DNA of 56,671 bases. It comes from JACCTH01 sp035281645. Its GTDB lineage: Bacteria; Actinomycetota; Acidimicrobiia; Spongiisociales; ZC4RG35. Every line of letters starts with the position of its first letter. Within the stretch, counting starts at the first letter, position 1. A model generated the notes under the pieces. The model saw only the letters and a list, made by a program, of their open reading frames with translations. It was not told the origin of the DNA and did not search any database. Below are positions 7,665 through 15,936 of this stretch, piece by piece. The stretch covers positions 1 through 56,671 of the forward strand of contig DATEDN010000085.1 in the NCBI GenBank assembly GCA_035281645.1, given 5' to 3'. The position numbers were made by a program, and so were the translations under genes.

Positions 7665-8195
7665 TCAGCCTGCCTCTGAGAGCGAGAGTTTACCCACCGA
7701 CTCGATGCTTCCCGCCGGGGCCTCGAGGACCCAGCGAAAGAGACCGTCGGCGACGAAAACCGGACAAGGCTCAGCTGAGCAGGGTCCGAGCGACGTCTGA
7801 TCTATGAGCTCTCCCTCGCCGTTGAAGAAGAACAGATCGAGAGGGATCAGGGTGTCCTTCATGAAGAATCCGGTGGTAGTCGGTTGCTCCCAGGCAAACA
7901 GCATGCCGTCAAAGTCCCCGAGATCCTCCACACGCATGAGACCGCGCTGCCGTTCGTCTTCTTCGTCAGCCATGGCAACTGTTAGCGCTATCTGGCCGAC
8001 GAGAACCTCGACCGCTTCCCAGCCCGCGAGATCGCCGACGGCAAATGTCGTGGCTGGCATCACCGGAGCGGACGTGGTGCCGGCCGCCAACGTGTCGGCT
8101 GACATCGGGGCAGCGGCCGTCGTGATAGTCGGATTCGTAGGTGACACCACCGGCGACGAGCATCCCAGGACCAGGACGAGCAAGCACCAAATCAT
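7665..8195 (-). CDS. DUF192 family lipoprotein
   Basis: 176 residues. MIWCLLVLVLGCSS is a lipoprotein signal peptide with the lipobox LVLGC, followed by a Thr/Ala-rich linker. The C-terminal DUF192 domain has RQRGLMRVEDLGDFDGMLF, TGFFMKDTLIPLDLFFF and a final Gly-rich strand. DUF192 proteins are small exported barrels of unknown role. The ATG at 8195 starts exactly where a copy of repeat family A ends, so the repeat supplies the whole leader. Frame continues open upstream into panB, but that stretch has no coding character. Confidence 0.85.
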   Translation of the reverse strand: MIWCLLVLVLGCSSPVVSPTNPTITTAAAPMSADTLAAGTTSAPVMPATTFAVGDLAGWEAVEVLVGQIALTVAMADEEDERQRGLMRVEDLGDFDGMLFAWEQPTTTGFFMKDTLIPLDLFFFNGEGELIDQTSLGPCSAEPCPVFVADGLFRWVLEAPAGSIESVGKLSLSEAG

Positions 8196-8244
8196 TCTGT
8201 GGGCCCACAGATAGGCAGGGCCTATCTGTGAACCCTTGGTTCGC
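8195..8244 (-). repeat. Intergenic repeat family A, copy 2 (with perfect hairpin)
   Basis: On the minus strand it begins GCGAACCAAGGGTTCACAG and contains a perfect stem CACAGATAGG / CCTATCTGTG around CCCTG, then the palindrome GTGGGCCCAC. It occupies the entire panB-DUF192 gap: the panB TAG ends one base before it and the DUF192 ATG starts on its last base. It probably acts as the panB terminator or processing stem. Copies are at 703-752 and 20671-20720, with a partial one at 51497-51510. Confidence 0.85.
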
Positions 8245-8245
8245 A

Positions 8246-9112
8246 CTAATCCTGTAATGCTTGGGCGACTTCGTCGGAGAGGTGGTAGCTCTCGTCCTCG
8301 TTGGGGAAGCTTCCGTTTTCCACTGCCCGCCGGAAGGCGTCGATCCCGGCTACGGCTGCCGCGTGGAGGTCGGCGAAGCGCCGCACGAACTTGGGGCTGC
8401 GACCGTAAGAGAGTCCGAGGACGTCGTGAAAAACAAGCACCTGCCCATCGGTCCCCGGACCGGCGCCGATCCCGATCGTGGGGGCAGAGATCTCCTTGGT
8501 GATGATGTCGGCTACCGCACTTGGTATCCCTTCCAGCACCAGAGCGAAGATTCCCGCTTGGTCGAGAGCCTGACTGTCCTTGATGAGATCGCGGGCATCT
8601 TCGACCATTTTGCCCTGCACCCGATAGCCCCCCATGGCGTGGACCGATTGCGGGGTGAGCCCGATATGACCCATTACCGGGATCTCGGTCTCGACGAGCG
8701 CTTTGATCATCGGCAATCGCTTGCGCCCCCCTTCCAATTTGACTGCCTCGGCCCCTCCATCGCGTATCAAGCGACCGGCATTCTTGATGGTTGCCTCCTC
8801 CGAGAGGTGATAGGTCAACCAAGGCATGTCGCCAATCACGAGCGGGCGCGGTTTGGCACGGGCGACTGCGGCAGTGTGGAGGACCATCGTGTCGAGATCG
8901 ATGGAGATCGTGGTGGGATATCCGTGGACGACGTTCGCCACGGAATCACCCACCAAGATCATGTCCATGCCGCCTTCGTCGGCAATCCGAGCCGATGAGT
9001 AGTCATAAGCGGTGACCATCGTGATGGGGGGGCCGCCCTTGCGGGCACGAATCATCGGGGCCGTGATTTTGGACACGCGCTCAGCGTCGGGCGTGGTCTC
9101 TTCGTTGGCCAC
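8246..9112 (-). CDS. panB: 3-methyl-2-oxobutanoate hydroxymethyltransferase
   Basis: 288 residues. Adds a hydroxymethyl group from methylene-tetrahydrofolate to alpha-ketoisovalerate, the first committed step of pantothenate synthesis. Motifs: MVTAYDYSSARIADEGGMD, ILVGDSVANVVHGYPTT, GAEAVKLEGG, PVMGHIGLTPQSVHAMGGY and FALVLEGIPSAVA. The TIGIGAGPGTDGQVLVFHD segment matches the conserved C-terminal loop. panC and panD are not in the window, so panB stands alone here. Confidence 0.96.
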   Translation of the reverse strand: MANEETTPDAERVSKITAPMIRARKGGPPITMVTAYDYSSARIADEGGMDMILVGDSVANVVHGYPTTISIDLDTMVLHTAAVARAKPRPLVIGDMPWLTYHLSEEATIKNAGRLIRDGGAEAVKLEGGRKRLPMIKALVETEIPVMGHIGLTPQSVHAMGGYRVQGKMVEDARDLIKDSQALDQAGIFALVLEGIPSAVADIITKEISAPTIGIGAGPGTDGQVLVFHDVLGLSYGRSPKFVRRFADLHAAAVAGIDAFRRAVENGSFPNEDESYHLSDEVAQALQD

Positions 9113-9158
9113 AAGCCGCTCCTCTCTCCCCTCCTCGACGGTAGGGGGAACTCAAGCG

Positions 9159-9416
9159 TTAAATCGGATCGGAAAGTCCCTCGGCCGCCGCGTCAGGGGT
9201 CGCCCGTGGAGCAACCATCCTACCGGTGCCTACGGGCAGCGGACGTGTGGCGAGAACGTAGATGGTGATCAGATAGATCACAACGATGACTGCCGGAATC
9301 ACTGGAAGCGGCTGTCGGGAAAGACGAACCAGGCGAAAAGTTACCAAGGCGGTGCGTGCGAAGGCGTGGAACATCCCCACCCAGCGCCGGATGATCCAGG
9401 AGAACGGAAGCCACAT
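9159..9416 (-). CDS. Single-span membrane protein, unknown function
   Basis: 85 residues starting MWLPFSWIIRRWVGMF, with one clear hydrophobic helix around residues 37-55 (PVIPAVIVVIYLITIYVLA) and a polar C-terminal tail. I recognise no family. The ATG at 9416 is chosen for its AGAGG element about 6 bases upstream; the longer frame would run back into the lipoprotein gene 10 bases away. It is likely in one transcript with the lipoprotein and endonuclease IV genes. Confidence 0.65.
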   Translation of the reverse strand: MWLPFSWIIRRWVGMFHAFARTALVTFRLVRLSRQPLPVIPAVIVVIYLITIYVLATRPLPVGTGRMVAPRATPDAAAEGLSDPI

Positions 9417-9426
9417 CAGCACCTCT

Positions 9427-9846
9427 TTAGGCGCCGGGGCGATCGCAGGGGAATTCGGCCCGCGGCCAGCGCTCCACATTTCCGTTCTCGAAATGGATGT
9501 ACAGGTAGTCCTCGCGGGTAACCGGATCGAAATAGATCTCGCGATCCCGAAAGCTGAATCCTTGGGCTACCACCCCCTCGGGAACCTCGGTGGTCACCTC
9601 GAATGAAAGCGACTCCCCGGCTGTGTTGGTCAATGGGCCTAGCACTCCTTCGGGATCACGGGCATACATGTCACCGAAGAAAACGATGAACTGAACGTCT
9701 TCGTGACCGCATTCCTTGAACCCCTGATACTGGATGAGCTGACTCCCTTCCAGGCGCTGGCCGCTTTCGTCGAGCCAAGGCCCGGTCTGGGCCATCGAGC
9801 AGCCACCCAAAGCCAGGGCCAGAAGGAGGAGGCCCAGGCGTTTCAA
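9427..9846 (-). CDS. Small lipoprotein, unknown function
   Basis: 139 residues beginning (TTG) KRLGLLLLALALGGCSMAQ, with a signal peptide and lipobox LGGC. The mature part is mixed alpha/beta with two Cys (KECGHEDVQFIVFFGD and EFPCDRPGA) that could form a disulphide. No family recognised. The start is a TTG that overlaps the endonuclease IV stop as TTGA. A lipid-anchored extracytoplasmic protein is inferred from the signal only. Confidence 0.72.
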   Translation of the reverse strand: MKRLGLLLLALALGGCSMAQTGPWLDESGQRLEGSQLIQYQGFKECGHEDVQFIVFFGDMYARDPEGVLGPLTNTAGESLSFEVTTEVPEGVVAQGFSFRDREIYFDPVTREDYLYIHFENGNVERWPRAEFPCDRPGA

Positions 9847-10631
9847 GCCGCCGGGGCCCGATTGGCCGCCCGGCGGACGAAGGCCATGTCGGCGCGGTGC
9901 TCGACAGCGTCACCCGGCGTCTCCACGATCACCGGGGCGCCGGCCAGGGCGACAACTTCGGCCAAGAGGTCTGTCGGCATTTTCCCGTGCCCGAGGTTGG
10001 CGTGACGATCGCGACGAGAATCGAAGGGGTCGCGGGAGTCGTTGCAATGAACGAGGTCGATGCGGCCGGTGCCTTCGAGCACCCGGCCCACGAGTTCGGA
10101 GCCGGGCTCGCCCCCCGCCCAGGCGTGGCAAGTGTCGAGGACGAAACCAGGGCCGAGGTCGCCGATTACCTCCCACAGGCGAGCAATCGATTCGACCCGC
10201 CGACAAACGGCGTTTTCACCGCCGGCCGTGTTCTCTATGAGCACCGGGATTTCCGTGTCCAGTTCCAGCAGCGCCTTTCGCCATCGGGAATATGCGTCCG
10301 ACAACTGCCCCTCGCCCGAGACGTGACCTCCATGCACGACGACTGCGACGGCGCCAACCTCCACCGCGGCTTCGCATGTCTCACTCAATATCCGGCGGGA
10401 GGGAATCCTGATGCGAGAAGCTTCGGCCACGACATTGATCAAGTAGGGAGCGTGGACGTAGAGCGGCAGGGTCTGGCGGCGAAGCTCTTCCGCACGGGGA
10501 TGCGGGGCGGGCTTTTTCCAGCTTTGCGGATCGCTCAAGAAGATTTGAACGATGTCGGCGTCGCGAGATCGCGCCTCATCCAGCGGATCCCGGCGATCGA
10601 CGTGAGCTCCCACCAGGAGCCGATTGCTCAT
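9843..10631 (-). CDS. nfo: Endonuclease IV-type AP endonuclease
   Basis: 262 residues, TIM barrel. Cuts 5' of abasic sites in base-excision repair. Zinc ligands can be followed through VHAPYLINVV, VVVHGGHVSGEG, VLIENTAGGEN, VLDTCHAWAGG, LVHCNDSRDPFDSRRDRHAN (the D/H-rich loop) and VIVETPGD. I place the start at the ATG at 10631, which overlaps the upstream membrane-protein stop as ATGA. With exonuclease III at 52.4 kb, the window encodes both known AP-endonuclease families. Confidence 0.92.
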   Translation of the reverse strand: MSNRLLVGAHVDRRDPLDEARSRDADIVQIFLSDPQSWKKPAPHPRAEELRRQTLPLYVHAPYLINVVAEASRIRIPSRRILSETCEAAVEVGAVAVVVHGGHVSGEGQLSDAYSRWRKALLELDTEIPVLIENTAGGENAVCRRVESIARLWEVIGDLGPGFVLDTCHAWAGGEPGSELVGRVLEGTGRIDLVHCNDSRDPFDSRRDRHANLGHGKMPTDLLAEVVALAGAPVIVETPGDAVEHRADMAFVRRAANRAPAA

Positions 10632-11209
10632 GTCGTTACCGGGTGGCGGTAGCGCGCCGCTTGCAGCGATGCCGCTGCCACCCGCTCGGCCACCCGATCG
10701 GGAGGTGTCTCCCAATCTGAGGCGAGAACCGCCAGGGTCTTGTCGTCGAGCCATCGCGCCCCCCAAGGGTGAGCAGGCAAGCGTTCCCGATTGGACACGG
10801 TGAGAACGAAGACCGACACCAAGTCGCCCTCGTCATCGAGTTGCTCTGCACCAACATCGACTACCTCGTTCCAGGGGATGAAGGCAAGCGATGAGAAAGG
10901 ACTGCCGATCCGGAGGCGGAGGCCGTCCTCCGATGCCGCTAGTACCGGGCGGGGGTTGATGAGTTCCGCTACCCCGAAGACCGCGATCAGGAGGCCGACG
11001 ATGACGAGAGCCACGGCCCAGATGTAGTCACGCGGCTCGAGGACTTCAGGGTTGCCATTGGGCCAGATCAGATTCTGGAAGAAGGAGACGATGCGGCGAT
11101 TGCGCAGCACATCGACCCCCAAAACCAACAAGGGGACGCCGGCCAGCGACAGCAGCCACATTTTCAGACCGGATCGTCGCACCTCAACTTGGCTGGCTTG
11201 CTCCGTCAT
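10628..11209 (-). CDS. Membrane protein with two helices and a PH-like C-terminal domain
   Basis: 193 residues. Two hydrophobic segments (about residues 17-35, MWLLSLAGVPLLVLGVDVL, and 65-85, WAVALVIVGLLIAVFGVAEL) are followed by a soluble region, ASEDGLRLRIGSPFSSLAFI then PWNEVVDVG, that looks like a bacterial PH-type domain. The family call is tentative. It is coupled by ATGA overlaps to pyrE upstream and endonuclease IV downstream, so the three genes form one transcription unit. Confidence 0.65.
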   Translation of the reverse strand: MTEQASQVEVRRSGLKMWLLSLAGVPLLVLGVDVLRNRRIVSFFQNLIWPNGNPEVLEPRDYIWAVALVIVGLLIAVFGVAELINPRPVLAASEDGLRLRIGSPFSSLAFIPWNEVVDVGAEQLDDEGDLVSVFVLTVSNRERLPAHPWGARWLDDKTLAVLASDWETPPDRVAERVAAASLQAARYRHPVTT

Positions 11210-11775
11210 TCGACTCCAAGATCTGCGGGCCGAAGAATGGCCGCGTAGGAAAGGTTACGTTCCCGGCAAGCTTGTTCGAGCGAACCTCCCGAGCGGTCGA
11301 CCAGCACCACCACCTGTCGGGCATCGATGCCCGCTTCGGCGAGGACGTCGAGGGTCTCGAAGATGGCTCCACCGGTGGTAACAGTGTCGTCGCAGACGGC
11401 CACGGGATCACCGGCCCTGATCGGACCCACCAGGCGCCCGCCGGTTCCGTGATCCTTCGCCTCCTTGCGGACCGAGAAGGCGCGCAACTCCCGTCCCTCC
11501 TGGGCGGCGAGCAGGGCGGTGGCAATGGCGAGGGGATCGGCTCCCATCGTCATCCCACCAATGGCCCTGACGCCGCCTTCGAGCCGCTCGAGGATGGCCG
11601 TCCCCGCCAGGATGGCTCCGTGCCCGTCGTAGGTGGTGAGGCGGGCATCCAGATACCAGGAGGAAACGGCGCCAGAACGGAGAGTGAAAGGCCCGTCGGT
11701 TCGAAGCGAGTGGGTCCGCAAGTGATCGATCAATGCCTGGCGGGATACCCCGTCTCGCTCGTCCGCCTGGTTCAT
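11206..11775 (-). CDS. pyrE: Orotate phosphoribosyltransferase
   Basis: 189 residues. Transfers ribose-5-phosphate from PRPP to orotate in UMP synthesis. The PRPP motif is VAVCDDTVTTGGAIFE; the upstream loop RKEAKDHGTGGRL is the mobile catalytic loop with conserved Lys and His. WYLDARLTTYDG is the N-terminal orotate region. The ATG at 11775 begins a normal-length protein. A longer frame reaching 12189 crosses the repeat element at 11.9 kb and the start of the phosphatase gene and is not real. First gene of the pyrE-membrane protein-nfo unit. Confidence 0.93.
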   Translation of the reverse strand: MNQADERDGVSRQALIDHLRTHSLRTDGPFTLRSGAVSSWYLDARLTTYDGHGAILAGTAILERLEGGVRAIGGMTMGADPLAIATALLAAQEGRELRAFSVRKEAKDHGTGGRLVGPIRAGDPVAVCDDTVTTGGAIFETLDVLAEAGIDARQVVVLVDRSGGSLEQACRERNLSYAAILRPADLGVE

Positions 11776-11860
11776 GGGCTCAACTTTTCGGCGTCGCCGG
11801 TCGATGTAATAGGTCGACGCACAGTCGGTTTCTCCTCCCGCTGTGGTCGACGCTGACAGT

Positions 11861-11888
11861 AGTGGCCGCCCTCTACCGGGCGGCCACT
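11861..11888. terminator. 11-bp GC-rich inverted repeat upstream of pyrE
   Basis: Perfect arms AGTGGCCGCCC (11861-11871) and GGGCGGCCACT (11878-11888) around TCTACC. It is in the divergent region between pyrE and the phosphatase gene. On the minus strand it lies about 85 bases before pyrE and could be a leader hairpin; no T-tract is present. Role undecided. Confidence 0.4.
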
Positions 11889-11901
11889 CCTCTTGAAGAT
11901 G

Positions 11902-11996
11902 GAAGACGTCAGATCGCCCGCCTGACGGCGGGCTGTCAGACCTCAGATCTGATGTTTGATGCCTGATGTCTGATGTCTTTCGTCTTCTATCTTTTG
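11902..11996. repeat. Repeat family B (TCAGA-rich array with GC hairpin), copy 1
   Basis: Begins GAAGACGTCAGATC, then a stem GCCCGCC/GGCGGGC, then tandem degenerate TCAGA / TCTGATGT units. The segment CAGATCGCCCGCC..GGCGGGC.GTCAGA recurs in the opposite orientation at 34.3 kb. It fills most of the pyrE-phosphatase gap and reaches to within a few bases of the phosphatase start, so codons upstream of 12000 are repeat-derived. Confidence 0.8.
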
Positions 11997-11999
11997 TCT

Positions 12000-12689
12000 G
12001 TGGAACTGATCCTGGTCCGTCATGGACTCCCCGACTGGGCACCCGACACTTTCGCCCGCAACGATCCCAACCTTTCTGAGCTGGGCCACCAGCAGGCGCA
12101 GCGCTTGGCGGCTCGGGTCGAGGCCTGGGGTTACGTCGACGAGATTTGGGCTTCGCCGATGAAACGCTCTCAGGAAACGGCGAGTCCACTGGCGGCCGCT
12201 CTGGGGACCGAGATCAAAACCCTCGACTGGGCCCACGAGATCCGCAACCCCGACGACTGGGAGGGAATGCCGATCGATGACATCCGCACCGCCTGGGTGG
12301 ACGCCAACCTCCGACCGATCAAGGAACTCTGGGAGGGGATGCCGGGCGGAGAGGATTTCCGCGATTTCCACCAACGAGTCGTCGGCGGCCTCGATGCCAG
12401 CCTGGCGGAGATCGGCCTCAAAGAAGCCGGTACCGACCCCCGACTCTGGACCATCGACAACGTCGGCGACGAATATCGCATCGTGCTCGTCGCCCATGGG
12501 GGAACCAACGCAGTCGTGCTGGGTCATCTTTTGGGGATGGCCCCTACCCCGTGGGAGTGGGACCGCTTTGAGCTGCCTCACACCGGCGTCGCCCGCATCG
12601 TGACACTTCCGATCGCCCATGCCCATGCCTTCTCGTTGCGAGCGTTTGCCGACACGACCCATCTCGACCCCGAGATGGTGACGAAATAG
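12000..12689 (+). CDS. Histidine phosphatase (phosphoglycerate-mutase superfamily)
   Basis: 229 residues. The N-terminal LILVRHGLPDW holds the RHG catalytic His. WASPMKRSQETASPLA provides the second conserved Arg, and VLVAHGGTNAVVLGHLLG contains the second catalytic His. The substrate is unknown: members range from metabolic mutases to broad phosphatases. I choose the GTG at 12000, just before the conserved strand. An in-frame ATG at 11973 lies inside the repeat element and would add residues without family support. The stop codon directly abuts that of the convergent uppS (TAG|CTA). Confidence 0.88.
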   Translation: MELILVRHGLPDWAPDTFARNDPNLSELGHQQAQRLAARVEAWGYVDEIWASPMKRSQETASPLAAALGTEIKTLDWAHEIRNPDDWEGMPIDDIRTAWVDANLRPIKELWEGMPGGEDFRDFHQRVVGGLDASLAEIGLKEAGTDPRLWTIDNVGDEYRIVLVAHGGTNAVVLGHLLGMAPTPWEWDRFELPHTGVARIVTLPIAHAHAFSLRAFADTTHLDPEMVTK

Positions 12690-13463
12690 CTAGCGGCCGA
12701 AGCGCCGGTTGCGACGAGTGAAGTCCCGCAATGCACGCAGGAAGTCGACTCGGCGAAACGCCGGCCAATAGACATCTACGAAGACGAATTCGGCGTAGGC
12801 GGATTGCCAGAGGAGGAACCCCGAAAGCCGCGATTCGCCGCTGGTGCGGATGAGAAGATCGGGATCGGGGACATCCGCGGAGTACATGTGACGGGCCAGC
12901 GAGGGCGCATCGAGGTGGGCCGCCATGTCCTCGGCCTTGACTCCTTCGGCGGCCAGTCTGGTGACGAGATCCTTGGCTGCATCCACGATCTCCTGTCGTC
13001 CCCCATAGCCCATAGCGATGTTGAGCAAGTAATCGCCGTCAGGGCTGGCCGCCTCCGCTGACTTGGCGGCGCCGACGAGATCACCTGGGAGCAGGTCGAG
13101 GCTTCCGATGAACCGTATCCGCTGTCGACGTTGTGATGCCTTCTCCGGAAGCCGGCCGAACAACTCGGTGAGGACATCGAAGTACGGGGCGAGCTCGGCC
13201 TCGGAGCGTTCGAGGTTCTCCCGTGAGAGCACCCAGGCGGTGATGACGGGGACGTCGAGTTCATGTGACCAGCTCAGGAACTCCTCGAAGCGAGCCATTC
13301 CGGCCCGATAGCTGTCCACGTAGGAAGCGAGGCCCGACTCTCGGGCATACCGGCGGTGGCCGTCAAGGATGATGCCGATGTGGTGCGGAAGCCGGTTGCG
13401 GTCAAGGCTTCGAAGAAGGCGCCTCTCGTAGATCGAGTAGGCGAGGGAACGGAGACCACGCAT
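12690..13463 (-). CDS. uppS: cis-prenyltransferase (isoprenyl diphosphate synthase, UppS family)
   Basis: 257 residues. Adds isopentenyl units in Z configuration to make polyprenyl carriers for the envelope. Recognised by ITAWVLSRENLERSEAEL, the C-terminal RTSGESRLSGFLLWQSAYAE and DVYWPAFRRVDFLRALRDF. The catalytic Asp is in IGIILDGHRRYARESGL, where the usual DGNGRWA/DGNRRWA reads DGHRRYA, an unusual Asn-to-His change. Product length (short farnesyl-type or long decaprenyl-type) cannot be told. Twelve bases separate it from the upstream AtuA-family gene on the same strand. Confidence 0.9.
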   Translation of the reverse strand: MRGLRSLAYSIYERRLLRSLDRNRLPHHIGIILDGHRRYARESGLASYVDSYRAGMARFEEFLSWSHELDVPVITAWVLSRENLERSEAELAPYFDVLTELFGRLPEKASQRRQRIRFIGSLDLLPGDLVGAAKSAEAASPDGDYLLNIAMGYGGRQEIVDAAKDLVTRLAAEGVKAEDMAAHLDAPSLARHMYSADVPDPDLLIRTSGESRLSGFLLWQSAYAEFVFVDVYWPAFRRVDFLRALRDFTRRNRRFGR

Positions 13464-13475
13464 CGCTCGAAGATG

Positions 13476-15236
13476 CTACCGATCGTCGTATTTCGTCAAT
13501 AGATCCCGCGGTACATCGACCATGCGGGCGCGTATGAATTCCCCCAGCGACTTCGCCTGCGGATCGGTTCTCGTCGAGGAGGAAACCCCCTCGCCGAGGA
13601 AGCCCTCGATGACAAAGTTGAGCGCTCCGAGATTTGGCAGCTCGAAGCGGGCGATTGGCAAGGAAGCGGCTTCGGGCAGGAGCTGTCGCAGCCTGTCCAC
13701 AGATAGGAACCACGCCAGCCAGGTGAACCACTCGGGCCGACGCACCCATATTCCGAGATTGGCGTTCCCGCCCTTGTCTCCTGAGCGAGCACCCACCAGG
13801 GTTCCCAGTGGCCGCCGCACGGTCTTCGAGTGCCCGTCGGGCTGGAACGTCATCTGAGGGAGGGGAGCCGCCATCGGTCCGGGCGGCGCCACCGATGTGA
13901 TCATGGAGGCCGATCCGTCGACGACCACAGATGCCGGCACTAATTCGGCGGGAATCGTGGTGGGCCAATAAATTGCATAAGGCGAGGCCTCACCGGGCGG
14001 AGTGGTGAGGAAGAGGCCCGGATAGTTGGCGAGGGCGAGTTCCACCGCCGCCCGTGAAAAGCCCCTGCCGGCCTTGTGTGGATCGGGGTCCTTGACCGTA
14101 AAACGGGCGTAGCTCATGGAGTCATCGATCGTCTCCGGATCGGGCCTGCCCGATTTGATGAGTTGGACCTCGGCCGCCTCGAAACGATCACGACCTCCGA
14201 CTGTCTTCCAGAGTGCCGATTCGAGTAGCCGGGCCTTTTCTTCGACGTCGAGGCCGGAGATGCCGAAGGTCATCGAGCTCCGGTAGCCGCCGAGGTAATT
14301 AAGAGCCACTTTCAGATCCGGCGGCGGCGCGCTTCCTTTGGTCTCCGAAATCCGGACCCGGTCGGGTCCTTCCTCTGACAACTGAATCGTTTCGAAATGA
14401 GTGGTGACGTCGGGGTTTAGATACCGGGGCGAGCCGATCTCGTAAAGCAACTGCGCGGTCACCGTTTCCACAGTCACCCTCCCTCCGGTGCCGGGATGTT
14501 TGGTGATGACCGCCGAGCCGTCGCGTTCCATCTCGGCGATGGGAAATCCGGGTGAATCGAGGCCCTCGATCTCCTGGAAGAACGAGTAGTTGCCCCCCGT
14601 CGCCTGCGGACCGCATTCAAGGACGTGTCCCGCGGCCACTGCCCCGGCGAGAGCATCCCACTCATCCCTTTCCCAGTTGAAATGCCACGCACTGGGACCC
14701 AACACCAAGGCGGCATCAGTGACCCGTCCACAGATGACGAGGTCGGCGCCCCGATCCAGCGCCTCTTTGATTCCGAAGCCTCCCAGATAGGCGTTGGCGG
14801 TGAGCGGGGTGACTCCGGCCTCCGAAAGCGCCGTACCGCGGTCGAGATGGCGAAACTCGTGGCCCTTCTCGACCAGTTCGGCGAGGCGGGGCATGAGATC
14901 GTCGCCCTCCACGATGGCGATCTTGGGAGCCAGCCCCAGGTCAGCAGCAAGCTTCGCGAGTCGCTCCTGCAATCCGCGAGGATTGAGGCCGCCGGCGTTG
15001 GAAACGATCTTGATCCCGTGCTCAAGGCACGTGCCGAGCACCTCCTCCATCTGAGTGACGAAAGTCGTGGCATAGCCGGCGTCGGGATCGCGACTTCGGG
15101 ATCGCCAGAGGATGGCCATCGTCAACTCGGCGAGATAGTCGCCAGAGAGAACATCGATCGGTCCGCCGCTCACCATCTCCTGGGCGGCACTGAGGCGATC
15201 GCCGTAGAACCCGGAGCAGTTACCGATGCGCAACAC
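13476..15236 (-). CDS. AtuA family (acyclic terpene utilization, DUF1446) protein
   Basis: About 586 residues. The N-terminal half has LRIGNCSGFYGDRLSAAQEM, DVLSGDYLAELTMAIL and IKIVSNAGGLNPRGL, the DUF1446 core. The C-terminal AtuA-like domain is seen in LGTLVGARSGDKGGNANLGIWV and NLGALNFVIEG. AtuA is needed for citronellol/geraniol breakdown in Pseudomonas, but relatives occur widely and the chemistry is not settled. The start is a GTG at 15236; the frame extends further upstream but would overlap the hemolysin III start region. Likely one operon with uppS, giving an isoprenoid theme. Confidence 0.85.
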   Translation of the reverse strand: MLRIGNCSGFYGDRLSAAQEMVSGGPIDVLSGDYLAELTMAILWRSRSRDPDAGYATTFVTQMEEVLGTCLEHGIKIVSNAGGLNPRGLQERLAKLAADLGLAPKIAIVEGDDLMPRLAELVEKGHEFRHLDRGTALSEAGVTPLTANAYLGGFGIKEALDRGADLVICGRVTDAALVLGPSAWHFNWERDEWDALAGAVAAGHVLECGPQATGGNYSFFQEIEGLDSPGFPIAEMERDGSAVITKHPGTGGRVTVETVTAQLLYEIGSPRYLNPDVTTHFETIQLSEEGPDRVRISETKGSAPPPDLKVALNYLGGYRSSMTFGISGLDVEEKARLLESALWKTVGGRDRFEAAEVQLIKSGRPDPETIDDSMSYARFTVKDPDPHKAGRGFSRAAVELALANYPGLFLTTPPGEASPYAIYWPTTIPAELVPASVVVDGSASMITSVAPPGPMAAPLPQMTFQPDGHSKTVRRPLGTLVGARSGDKGGNANLGIWVRRPEWFTWLAWFLSVDRLRQLLPEAASLPIARFELPNLGALNFVIEGFLGEGVSSSTRTDPQAKSLGEFIRARMVDVPRDLLTKYDDR

Positions 15237-15272
15237 CGGAAGGAAAATACCAATTGGCGATAGGCTGAACGG

Positions 15273-15935
15273 GTGGATAGGTGGGAATGGGGGCGGGTGA
15301 AAAACCCGATTCGGACCTTGCTGCACGGGGGAGCGGCGCTGGCGGCCGTGATCGGGGCGGCTCTTCTGGCACGGACGGCGGCCGGAGGACGGCAACTGCT
15401 CGCCGGGTTGATTTACTCACTCACTCTGATCGCGATGTACTCCGTTTCTGCCCTCTACCACGCTGTCGGCTGGCAGGACCGGCGCCGGGCCTTTATGCAG
15501 CGGCTCGATCACTCGATGATCTTTCTGTTGGTGGCCGGGACGTTCACTCCCTTCGGGGTGGTGGTGCTCGACGGCTGGATTCGTCCCGCCCTCTTGGCGC
15601 TGGTCTGGACGATCGCCCTGGTAGGGATCGCGCTCAAATTCGTGCTCTCCCGTGTCAGCACCCGGCTATCGGTCGCCCTCCAGCACACGATGGGATGGCT
15701 TTCCCTCGTCGCCATGCCACTGATCTGGAGTCGAGCCGGCTCGGGAGCAGTGTGGCTACTCCTCGCCGGCGGGGTGGCTTACTCGACGGGGACGGTTGTG
15801 TTCGCTCTACAACGTCCGCGGCTCGTGGTCCGGGTGTTTTCCCATCACGAGCTCTTCCACGTGCTCGTCATCGTCGGATCCATTTGCCACTTTCTGGCCG
15901 TGTGGTGGTACGTGATGCCGCTCCCCGCGGCCTGA
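15273..15935 (+). CDS. Hemolysin III family (PAQR) membrane protein
   Basis: 220 residues with seven hydrophobic helices. Family signatures include MYSVSALYHAVGW, MQRLDHSMIFLLVAGTFTPF and, near the C-terminus, SHHELFHVLVIVGSICHF. The His residues in these motifs match the metal site of PAQR-type hydrolases. The name hemolysin is historical and no toxic role should be assumed. GTG start at 15273; divergent from the AtuA gene and convergent with pepP, which ends 2 bases away. Confidence 0.88.
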   Translation: MDRWEWGRVKNPIRTLLHGGAALAAVIGAALLARTAAGGRQLLAGLIYSLTLIAMYSVSALYHAVGWQDRRRAFMQRLDHSMIFLLVAGTFTPFGVVVLDGWIRPALLALVWTIALVGIALKFVLSRVSTRLSVALQHTMGWLSLVAMPLIWSRAGSGAVWLLLAGGVAYSTGTVVFALQRPRLVVRVFSHHELFHVLVIVGSICHFLAVWWYVMPLPAA

Positions 15936-15936
15936 A

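Noticed and set aside
7665..8822. A long 385-codon minus-strand frame covering the DUF192 gene and much of panB
   Set aside because: Only the part after the lipobox matches a protein family; the upstream part is panB in another frame plus the repeat. True start placed at 8195.
8245..9158. Riboswitch or attenuator upstream of panB or thrB
   Set aside because: Leaders are short and no conserved aptamer pattern is visible.
11206..12189. pyrE extended to 327 residues
   Set aside because: The extra N-terminus is translated repeat family B and the antisense of the phosphatase gene; normal PyrE begins at 11775.
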